Source of the DNA: Caprella mutica
Taxonomy: Eukaryota; Arthropoda; Malacostraca; Amphipoda; Caprellidae
Direction: 5' to 3'
Assembly: GCA_947561585.1 (NCBI GenBank)
Contig: CANNZV010002320.1
Span: 39,873 to 103,872 of the forward strand
Length of the DNA: 64,000 bases
Part shown: in pieces, positions 34,735 through 45,400 of the stretch
Numbering within the stretch: the first letter of the stretch is position 1
How the letters are laid out: every line of letters starts with the position of its first letter
Translations under genes and position numbers: made by a program
The notes under the pieces: generated by a model
Seen by the model: the letters and a program-made list of their open reading frames with translations, nothing else
What the model was told of the DNA's origin: nothing
Databases searched by the model: none

Positions 34735-35879
34735 CAGGGTGGCGTAAAAAATAGGAAATCCATTTTCAAATTAGTTTATTTTACAAACTACAAAAGCAAA
34801 AATTTCTAAGGACACAGTTTCTATTTGTCTAGTTTTTCTGCATCTTCTATGAAAATATATTTGACTTACGACTGAAATTAAACATCTTGCAGCGATTTGA
34901 AAAAATATAAGTAAAAAGGCTTGGGCGAGGACGAAAAACACAAAAAGACTTCATAATAGGTATAATTTATTGCCCTATGGTATAAATAAAAGTTGAAAAA
35001 AAATTTATAACTGAAGTTTTGTATTAAAGTATCAACTGTTTCATTCATGGAAATACATCTTCATCACCAATCACGATGTCTTCTCCAAAACGTGCATTTC
35101 TTTTCAGAAACCATTTTGCAAAATTTAGACTGTGCGGTAAATCAGTTCTAAGAGTTCGAGACTTGCATGCTTCTTGAAAGGATGGTACTTCACATCGTGT
35201 TTAACAATTCGGTGAAATGTGTCTATAGTGATGCCTAATTCATTCCTTCTGATTGATATTTTTGGATTCTCAATAAATTGTTCATGAATAAGATTAATGT
35301 TTTCATGTGTTCGTTCTGTTATCCTGCGGAGGAATCTCTTATTGTTCAAAATAAAGCAGTTTCTTCAGTTTTGAACTCATTAACATTTGTCAATGTGGTT
35401 TTATTGTTGGTGAAAATCTTTCCTGAATGCTATGTTCAAAATGAGGTTGAACCTGCTTAAAGCTTTCAGTGTTTAAAAAACTGTAAATAAAGATAAACTT
35501 TGAGGATTTGATAAGAGATACAAAATACGGCAAACTGCTTTTATTAAAGATATCAATTTAATATCAATTATCAATTCTCAAATTATAATTATGGTTTACA
35601 TTGTCTTTTATTTGTTACTGAAAATATTATATTTTAATGTTTTTACATCCATGTGGAATGAATTATACCTATTGTGATTTTTTTCGTATATTTCGTCCTC
35701 GCGCAAGCCCTTTTTATTTACCATTTTTAAATTCGCTGCAGGATGTTTAACTTTAACATATTTTCAAGATAGATGCAGAAAAAGTGAAGGAATGAAATGG
35801 TGCATTTAGAAAATTTCTAGCTTTAATAATTTGTAAGATAAACTAGTTTGAAAATGTTTTTTTTTTTTGCGCCACCCTG
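34735..35879 (-). mobile_element. Decayed mariner-like transposon
   Basis: Flanked by TA on both sides (34733–34734, 35880–35881), as expected for Tc1/mariner insertion. Termini begin CAGGGTGGCG, and similarity between the two arms extends about 200 bp in from each end (for example AGGCTTGGGCGAGGACGAAA near 34918 faces TTTCGTCCTCGCGCAAGCCC near 35692). The interior is only about 750 bp and holds a broken minus-strand transposase remnant. No intact transposase is present, so it could move only in trans. Confidence 0.85.
35045..35349 (-). pseudogene. Mariner-type transposase fragment
   Basis: Minus-strand frame 35349–35125 reads MNNKRFLRRITERTHENINL and then IRRNELGITIDTFHRIVKHD, matching the second helix-turn-helix (RTEENI…RR…LGIS…RIL type) of mariner-like transposases. 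In a shifted frame, the segment from about 35145 to 35050 continues LNFAKWFLKRNARF and VIGDEDVFP, resembling the first catalytic Asp block (SDE..F). The N-terminus and the other catalytic residues are missing. Confidence 0.7.
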
Positions 35880-35881
35880 TA

Positions 35882-37031
35882 TTCTAGAAACTAGATCGTA
35901 CTAAGCAGTTGAAAGAATAAAACAGCCATCCCTCTTGGTCGCACTAAGCGGCTGGTATGCCATTGGTTACATTTAACTCATTAATGGTTAGGTGTTCATC
36001 GTAATTATAATGTACGAAGTGTTTTCACCGCAAAACAGGCATTAGATCGCATTACTATTTTATTGTTATATTGCCATTTATTGGGGCCGCATGAGGCTCG
36101 TGCTGCAGTAGGTATGCGATATATAATGTATACCTACGTAGTGGGTGGGAGAAAAAGGTATCGAAGATTTTATTCTATAACATAGGCCTAAGATATTATA
36201 CTACAATAAGATACACCCTTTTCAGAACTATTAATTAATAAATTTTAAAGAATAATCACTAATTAATTTAAAAGAATCATCCATTATTTCAAAGATAATT
36301 CTAACTAATATCTTCAATATCAGTTATGAGTCACTTTAACGAATTTTGAAGAAACAAAAATAAATTTTCGGCACAGTTTTCATTGGTAAAAATGGTAATG
36401 GTGATAATCAGGGTTGTGACAATATGTTCTTAAAATCATAGATCCCGAAAATGTTATAGACGGAGAGAATTAAACAGTATTGAATCGTTCTAAACCAGCG
36501 GTATATAGTATTCGATACCATTTCTATGATATTTTTGGGATCTATAGTTTTAAGAGCATATTGTCCCAGCCCCTGTGATAATTATCTCTAATATATACTC
36601 CAGTCACAAAATTCTACCAGATGGTTCCTGGACATTGACCAATCGTTCCATCAAGTTTCATGCAATATGGTTGAATACTTTTTGAGTTATAAATGACCTT
36701 GACCTTGACCATTGACCGTATTGCTTCCAAAATTCTACCAGCAGGCCACTGGACATTGACCAATCGTTGCACCAAATTATAGTCAATTTTGTTGAATATT
36801 TTTTGAGTTGTGCGAATAACAAGATATGATAAATAAATAAATGCCAGTTAAAATATAACCTACCGCAAATTTGCAAAAGAAATAAGGTTTATCATACTCA
36901 ACCCAAGGATTTCAATGAGTTAAAGAACAGAAGTAAATGTTAGATTAACCTATATTTTCATTCCTGACACGTCTAAATTCAGTCATTCAAGACTATTGTT
37001 ACAAACTGAAATATAATAAATATTAAGTAAG
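35882..37031. other. Intergenic sequence with small repeats
   Basis: Contains a relative of the GGGTTGTGACAATATG element (about 36408–36575) and a twofold direct repeat with 122-bp spacing at 36606–36835. Otherwise unremarkable. Confidence 0.5.
36606..36835. repeat. Twofold direct repeat, ~122-bp spacing
   Basis: CAAAATTCTACCAG, GGACATTGACCAATCGTT and TTTTTTGAGTTR recur in the same order in both copies. TGACCTTGACCTTGACC lies between them. Copies differ by many substitutions, so the duplication is old. Confidence 0.65.
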
Positions 37032-38140
37032 TATCACAGTGATTCTTTTCTCTGATAGTAAATCATCACAGTGACTCTTTTCTCTGATAGTAAATCTTCA
37101 CAGTGACTCTTTTCTCTGATAGTAAATCATCACAGTGATTCTTTTCTCTGATAGTAAATCATCACAGTGACTCTTTTCTCTGATAGTACATCATCACAGT
37201 GACTCTTTTCTCTGATAGTACATCATCACAGTGACTCTTTTCTCTGATAGTACATCATCACAGTGACTTTTCTCTGATAGTACATCATCACAGTGACTCT
37301 TTTCTCTGGTAGTACATCATCACAGTGACTCTTTTCTCTGATAGTACATCATCACAGTGACTCTTTTCTCTGATAGTACATCATCACAGTGACTCTTTTC
37401 TCTGATAGTACATCATCACAGTGACTCTTTTCTCTGATAGTACATCATCACAGTGACTCTTTTCTCTGATAGTACATCATCACAGTGACTTTTCTCTGAT
37501 AGTACATCATCACAGTGACTCTTTTCTCTGGTAGTACATCATCACAGTGACTCTTTTCTCTGATAGTACATCATCACAGTGACTCTTTTCTCTGATAGTA
37601 CATCATCACAGTGACTCTTTTCTCTGTTAGTGCATCATCACAGTGATTCTTTTCTCTGATAGTAAATCATCACAGTGATTCTTTTCTCTGATAGTAAATC
37701 ATCACAGTGACTCTTTTCTCTGATAGTAAATCTTCACAGTGACTCTTTTCTCTGATAGTAAATCATCACAGTGATTCTTTTCTCTGATAGTAAATCATCA
37801 CAGTGACTCTTTTCTCTGATAGTACATCATCACAGTGACTCTTTTCTCTGATAGTACATCATCACAGTGACTCTTTTCTCTGATAGTACATCACCACAGT
37901 GACTTTTCTCTGATAGTACATCATCACAGTGACTCTTTTCTCTGATAGTACATCATCACAGTGACTCTTTTCTCTGATAGTACATCACCACAGTGACTTT
38001 TCTCTGATAGTACATCATCACAGTGACTCTTTTCTCTGATAGTACATCATCACAGTGACACTTTTCTCTGATAGTACATCATCACAGTGACTCTTTTCTC
38101 TGATAGTACATCATCACAGTGACACTTTTCTCTAATAGTC
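37032..38140. repeat. 1.1-kb array, 29-bp unit with a higher-order duplication
   Basis: About 38 copies of CATCACAGTGACTCTTTTCT plus CTGATAGTA, with 27-bp deletion variants. A block of distinctive units (GATTCT, AAATCTTCACAG) recurs about 636 bp apart (37091 and 37727), so part of the array was duplicated as a block. Confidence 0.96.
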
Positions 38141-38480
38141 ACATCAACTTATATAAAGAGGCATATCTTTTGTTAAATATAGATACAATTTAATGAAGTA
38201 TCCTTTAATTTAAGTTACTAATCAATCCAAATGTATTTATTCAAATTTTAATTGAGTAAAGCAATTAATATTTTTAAATACAGTAAAAATTAATCAATAT
38301 AGTGTAACCATCAAATAATTATATTCTATGCCTGTAAAAAAATCAAATTAAAACCCTCTACAGTTTAAAAGATAATATTTGGATAGATAATAAGTTTCCG
38401 CAAAATGATGAATTAATTTAATTACAGCAACTCTTTGGTAGCTATATTTTACAGGCTTGTCCGTAGGGAGGAGTGGTCAG
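38141..38480. other. AT-rich sequence upstream of cad
   Basis: Nothing recognised between the 29-bp array and the GC-box cluster. Confidence 0.45.
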
Positions 38481-38703
38481 TGGGCGGGGCAATGCTCCAA
38501 AGGGGCGGAGCATGTGCGAGATAGCTGTAGCATAATGGTGGTATCTTCAGACCCACGTCACTTCAGTTTGAGATTTCATCGAGTGAATGTATTCAGTGAA
38601 ATAATCTTCAGGGAATAACCAACCGTGCCATCATATCGGAACTTTTACCCAGTGACTGAAAATAGTGTTCGATAGGTATTCATTTCAGTGATCATATTTA
38701 AAA
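38481..38703 (+). promoter_or_regulatory. cad: Probable cad promoter and 5' UTR
   Basis: A GC-rich patch in AT-rich surroundings contains GGGCGGGGC (38482–38490) and GGGGCGGAGC (38502–38511), GC-box-like sites. An initiator-like TCAGTT lies at 38563–38568, about 140 nt before the ATG, with no TATA box near −30 and no good downstream promoter element. The start site is inferred. Confidence 0.4.
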
Positions 38704-39502
38704 ATGGATATGAATGTTGGTGATATGTACGGTGGATCCGTCCCCCCGCATTCGGACCAGAGGGATCGCAGTCTCTTACCTGCGGCCCATGGAAATATTA
38801 AGGCTGAGGAAGAACCTGGCTACAACAGCAGTCAATATAACCACACTGGCGCCCGACCCAAAACTAGACCTGCTCAACATTTCATGAACACCGAAACAAA
38901 CGGAAACATCAGTCAGATTGAAACGGACGTCAATTTGAAGTCTGGAGTTGCGAATAACGACGTTAACATGGAACCTAAATCTGGTAGCAACCAGCAACAC
39001 ATCGCTCAAAGTATCGCAAGTCCTATCAGAAGCAATCATAGTGGTCGCATGGTAGCAGCTGATCCCATATCAGCAGTGGATAACACCTACCCCTATTACT
39101 CTCCATATTACCAACCAATTTACCGCCATGACCAATTCAGCTCCGAATATCCGTCAGTTCGCCCGGAGTACGCTGAGACTCGCTCCAACCCCTTCGAGAC
39201 TACTTTTAACAACGACAACTCCCCTCCGATGTCGAACTCCTCTAACGGCAGTCGGTTCTCTCCTGCGGCTACCTCCTCCACCCAAATCCCAGCCCAGAAC
39301 ACCAGTCTCCAAGTCACTCCGTCACCAGACAACTCGCCACCAGAAACTCTAAATTCTTCCAGATCGCGGCCTTCGAACGAAGCAAACGACGCTACCACTC
39401 CCCAAGGTATTTATCATGTAGAAAGCCCTATTCGTACATCTTTTAGCGACAGGCTGCCGGCAACTGCCTATCATTGGATGAAAAGAGATGATAATTCCAC
39501 AG
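38704..39502 (+). CDS. cad: cad exon 1 (N-terminal region and hexapeptide)
   Basis: ATG in context TTTAAAAATGGAT. Encodes [20 protein letters not shown], a Tyr-rich [20 protein letters not shown] segment and Ser/Pro/Asn-rich text, ending [13 protein letters not shown]. Donor ACAG|GTCAGA is in phase 1. Read-through into the intron would stop at 39573. Confidence 0.93.
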
Positions 39503-42403
39503 GTCAGAGATTCCCTCAACCTTTCTGTTGCTTAATTGTCTCTTTAATTAACTCTGTCGGGCTTCGTATCTAATTTTTATTTTAACTCTAAAATTATTTT
39601 CAATTTATGCTAATCCTTATTTGCTAACTTTCCATTATACTTTAAATACGAAATGTTTGGGGGGTCTTAATTTTGATTCATATGAAAATATATAAATCTA
39701 TAAAAAAAATCTGACTCACAGTAATCGCAAAGTCTGTGTTTACGTAGGTTATGATAGGTTAATTGGAAATTTGCTAAAATCCTATTGGTTGACGTCCTAT
39801 GTTAACAACAGTACCGTCACTATACGTAATCTAGCCCCAAAAAATTTTTCCTCCATACAAAATTAGACGTAGGGTCTGTCACGCAGGTGAATTGCGACCT
39901 TTTAATTTTTAAATGCGACCCTCTCAAGAGAGTCTCTAAAACATTCTGAACCGAAATAATATCCAACTGTTGCATACCTACCTAATAAGCGCAGTGCATG
40001 CTATAATTTATTAATTTAAGTTAACGAGTGTTTCGAAGCTATGATGTTTCTATTGTTAGTGTGCCGTAATTTACCTGCTTGACCCTATCCTAACCATCCA
40101 GTCTCGCGCTAACCAGTAACCACTTGTCAGTTTTCGAAAAAGGTTTGTTTTGGTGTTGGTACACATGCAGCTTATGGCCACTCTGTGGTTTTTAGCTCAA
40201 AAATGTAGGTAGGTAGTCTGAAGAGGAGGAGGTTACACAATATGCTTGCGGTTTGCTTTAGGGACAATATGCCAAAGGTGCTAATTTCATATACTTTGGT
40301 TAACTCAATAAAATGGTACGTGCTCGCTATAAATCAATTTATCTCTTTTTTTCACTGATTGCCTTCATTATCGACTGAATCTCTTCAAAACAACTTTCTT
40401 GTATCTCTTGTCTCTACGAATCTTTTGATAGTGTCTATTTGTTTTAGGTTCATCGTATTTACCTATCTCTCTATTACCTATCTTTATTTGATAAGACTCT
40501 CGTGGTGATAGGACTGACTGTTCCGTTATAGGCTTAATGTTCTTTCTACCTACTTATAATATTATACCATTGATTTCTTTAAAGAAATATTTTAAAATAT
40601 TTTTGAAGATGTTAATGTTATTTCTCCTATGTGCATTATTTCCGCATGAAATTTTACAATTAATATTGCATGCTCTTGTATTCGTTGTTGCTATTTGCTA
40701 TTTTTATTTTTGATGCTATTATATTCTTGCTATTTTATATTCTTTATATATATCCTATAACGTTAAAATTTTACAGTTATTGAACGTTAAAATTTTTCAG
40801 TTATTGAACGTTAAAATTTTTCAGTTATTGAACGTTAAAATTTTTCAGTTTATGAACGGTAAAATTTTGCAGTTATTGAACGTTAAAATTTTACAGTTAT
40901 TGAACGTTAAAATTTTACAGTTATTGAACGTTAAAATTTTTCAGTTTATGAACGGTAAAATTTTACAGTTATTGAACGTTAAAATTTTGCAGTTATTGAA
41001 CGTTAAAATTTTGCAGTTATTGAACGTTAAATTTTTTCAGTTATTGAACGTTAAAATTTTACAGTTATTGAACGTTAAAATTTTACAGTTATTGAACGTT
41101 AAAATTTTACAGTTATTGAACGTTAAAATTTTACAGTTATTGAACGTTAAAATTTTTCAGTTATTGAACGTTAAAATTTTACAGTTATTGAACGTTAAAA
41201 TTTTACAGTTATTGAACGTTAAAATTTTGCAGTTATTGAACGTTAAATTTTTTCAGTTATTGAACGTTAAAATTTTACAGTTATTGAACGTTAAAATTTT
41301 ACAGTTATTGAACGTTAAAATTTTACAGTTATTGAACGTTAAAATTTTACAGTTATTGAACGTTAAAATTTTTCAGTTTATGAACGGTAAAATTTTGCAG
41401 TTATTGAACGATAAAATTTTACAGTTATTGAACGTTAAAATTTTTCAGTTTATGAACGGTAAAATTTTGCAGTTATTGAACGATAAAATTTTGCAGTTAT
41501 TAATGCTAAAATTTTTCAGATATTGAACGTTAAAATTTTGCAGTTATTGAACGTTAAAATTTTGCAGTTATTGAACGTTAAAATTTTGCAGTTATTGAAC
41601 GTTAAAATTTTTCAGATATTGAACGTTAAAATTTTTCAGTTATTGAACGTTAAAATTTTACAGTTATTGAACGTTAAAATTTTAGTTTTTGAACGTTTAA
41701 ATTTTGCAGTTATTGAACGTTAAAATTTTTCAGATATTGAACGTTAAAATTTTTCAGTTATTGAACGTTTAAATTTTGCAGTTATTGAACGTTAAAATTT
41801 TAGTTTTTGAACGTTTAAATTTTGCAGTTATTGAACGTTTAAATTTTGCAGTTATTAAACGTTTAAATTTTGCAGTTATTGAACGTTAAAATTTTACATT
41901 TTATGAATGTTAAAATTTGCAATTTATGAACGTTAAAATTTAGCAGTTCATGAACGTTAATTTTTTTTTAATTTTACATACGTTAAAATTTTAGTTCATG
42001 AACGTTAAAAAAATTTCAGTTTTTAAATGTTAAATTTATTTTATTTACGTTGAAATTTTGCAGTTAGGTAGTGAATGTTAAATTTTTTTGAATTTTATTT
42101 ATGTTAAAATTTTAGCAGTTCATTTGAGTAAAAAATTTGCATTTCTATCAGCCAAACTAATGTTCTATTTTATCCCTCGCATGTCCCCAATAACTAACTA
42201 ACTAACTAACTAACTAATTAACTAACTAATTAACTATTTCATCCCTTAGAAACAATAGAATAAAAGTAAATAACAAAAGTTACTATCCACATTATTTTAT
42301 CTAACCATCAAGAGATTGCTTTATTTCATTATTAATTATATCTAACATAGATACTCTGATTTCATCCATTAGATTGATATATATTGTACAGGCGAATATA
42401 TAG

Positions 42404-42438
<35 letters not shown>

Positions 42439-45400
42439 GTATATAGGGTATGTTACGAGTTATCGGTCTGTTATACATTTTCGACCCTATATATGAAAAT
42501 ATATACCATAATTATAATAAAAGTTGAATGATAATTATGTATTTATTTTTTATATGATGGTAAAGTTGACCTGTCCGATAACTCGTAATTTACCCTGTAT
42601 ACCTACTAACCATTGAAATGTTGAATATTTTTCAATTATTTTTTTCAGTTTCGTCATCGACATCGAGAGGGAATAGAGAAGGTGAGTATGGAGACGATAT
42701 TGTTTGTCTTTACCATTTCTAAATACTTATTTAACACTTTTTTAATTTTATATGTGATAGTGGTAGCTAGGTGACTTTGTTCTTATAGCCACTTTCCTTT
42801 CTGACCGCTTCTTCCAGTCCCTTGTACTTAATTTTCTCATGACGTCAGCGATATGGCCTTTAGTTGAACTGCTAGTTCTGCCCTACTGTGGCCTTATAAA
42901 TTTTTCTTCTTATTGATTATTTTAAACAATTTGCTAAACAATATAGGGTAAATTCCGCGTTATTGGACAGTTCCACATCAAACATATGAATGTAATTTTA
43001 ACATTTGACTAGTATTTTAATAAGTATCATTAAGGGCAATACACACGTAGGGTTTTTTAAGTCTTTCCACCAGACTTTTTGCTAAGCTCCTCCTACTTTT
43101 TCCACGAGAATATAAGAAAACTATATAATTATCGTTTTTCTTATATTCTTGTGGAAAAAGTAGGAGGAGCTTAGTAAAAAGTCTGGTGGAAAGACTTAAA
43201 AAACCCTACGTGTGTAGGGCTCTCTACGGGTTAAAATGTTAAATTTAATATATTTTTCTGATATTAATTAAAATGTCCGATAAATTGAAGCAGACCGCAG
43301 CTATCATTTATTCACAATTAATATTCTGATTTGGATCATTTTTTTCGTCCACTATGCACTAATTAAGTTCTCTCGTAAAAAAAAAGTTCTGTGTGAACGC
43401 GCTAACATTTCTTTCTCATTCTATGTGAGAAATGATTTTTTTTTCGAGACGATGCATGTAGGGTAATTTCAGAGTTATCGGACTTGTTCCACATTTTCGA
43501 TCATATTAGAAAAAATATATAATTAGGATAAAGGTGAAGAAATAATTGTTATATACTTTATTTCAAATATGATTGAAAATGGGAAACTTACATTATGTTG
43601 AATTGATTTTCATATAACGTTCAATCGTTTAAAATTACAAATGGAGCGTTTAGGTTTATGAGAAATGTAATTTATATTGTCATACTTAAAATCTCATTTT
43701 TGATTATTTATTCAGATAAAAATAGGACATATGCATAAAAAATACGCTTTTAAGGTTAAAGAAATATTCATTAATTATATTGACTTATTAAAACTCACTA
43801 CATGCTTCATTTACAACAATTGTTGGTTGTTTTACAAAAAGATGTTTTTACGTTTATAAACATTGATGATTGAAACAATAGAGTAGGTATAAGGAATCTT
43901 AATTTCAATTAAAATAGTTTCACCACCGTCAACACTGATTCATCGTTAAAATACTTTCTTGAGAATTGAACCTAGCTAATGTATTTTTAATTTCATTTTT
44001 TTTTTTTTTTTTTTTGTGCTGTTAATACTATTTATTTGTCAATTTCAAATCAAAGTATTGAAGGGTTTAATTTCATAATCATGGAGTCTTTTTATTAATA
44101 GTTTCATAATAAATTCTACTTCTACGTACTAAATAATTGAAAACAGGAACTGCATTTTCTCCAATAATGCCAGACTGCATGAACTGCTAAAGAGTTCGTA
44201 GAGATCTCATTTTCTGTTCACCGTTAAATTTTTGTAAATGTAGGAATTAACTCAAAATTATTCACAGAAAATATCCCAAATATTCGTATCTGCCATATTC
44301 TGCAGAATGATTATGAATTAAACAACCAATGCATTTCAAACCCCAACCCCCCCTTTCCACCATTGATGCTAGCTATTTCCTCGAGAGTTGTCTTACCGCA
44401 ATCTAACCCAAACTAGGTACCTCACGCCTAGTTGTGCGGTGGGAAAAGTCTGTCTGTGCCTTGCGGTCTAGAACTTAAAACTCATGAGAAATTTTTACCA
44501 AAAGGGAACCCTATATCTTCATGTTTTATTTTGTCATGAAACAGAATGAAATTTTTGATAAATTCCAACTAGAAATTTTAGATGAATTGGTAAGAAAGAT
44601 TTTTCTAATTTTTGTTAGGTCGTCTTATTTTACTTTTTATAATGTAATACTGCATGGTTCTATGGGAAAATTTAAACCAAATAGATACTGATGAATTGGT
44701 TTGAATAGACTTTTCTATTTTTAATGTTGTTAATAGTCATCTTTTACGCTATATAATTTAATATACTACTCAGATAGGTACTCTCATTTAATTAAAGCAA
44801 TAGCTGCGACTTCCCCTTAAGCTTCGGCCGTAGTCATTAACAACGGTTTTTATACCTCTTGGAATTTTTGTAGTTTGTTCATTCTCCCTCTGTAATGTTC
44901 CCAAAAGAGTGCCCCATTCCCACAAAATACTTTCATATATTCCCAGAAATTATGTTTCTTCAGCAGCTAAGTTTGGCCATTCCAAGTCGTGTTGACGCCA
45001 TTAGCTTCAAAGTTCTACAAAGAGATGTCTCTTTTTTTTCTAGGAACTCTTCTATTCTTGACTTTTCCTCTTCAGTTGCTATAAGACTAGAGTATGTTTC
45101 GAAATATCTAACTCTTGATCTGCATTTCCGATAATGTAAGAAAAAAAATGTATAATAATAATTATTATTCAACAAAGAGTTTCTATATAATGATTTGAAA
45201 CCAGTTATTAACCAATTTCATATTTCCAAAAAAAAAAACTTAAGAAATACGAGAAAATAAATCAATTTAATTGAATTAGTTCTCTATGATTTTGGATCTT
45301 TAGGTTTAGTATAAATAAAATTTTGTTCGAAAAAATGTTTAGTTCTAATTTTCGTACAAATTTGAATTTTCGAATTTAGGATGGTACTGTAAACTTTCCC

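Noticed and set aside
32418..38140. CRISPR-like appearance of the 31-bp and 29-bp arrays
   Set aside because: Units are directly tandem without unique spacers, and the DNA is eukaryotic with introns.
40780..41526. 248-codon ORF of NVKILQLL repeats in cad intron 1
   Set aside because: A 24-bp satellite with a unit divisible by three; no coding signature beyond the repeat.
44960..45175. 71-codon minus-strand ORF with [15 protein letters not shown]
   Set aside because: Briefly resembled a coiled coil, but no start context or homology, and the frame ends in simple A/T sequence.
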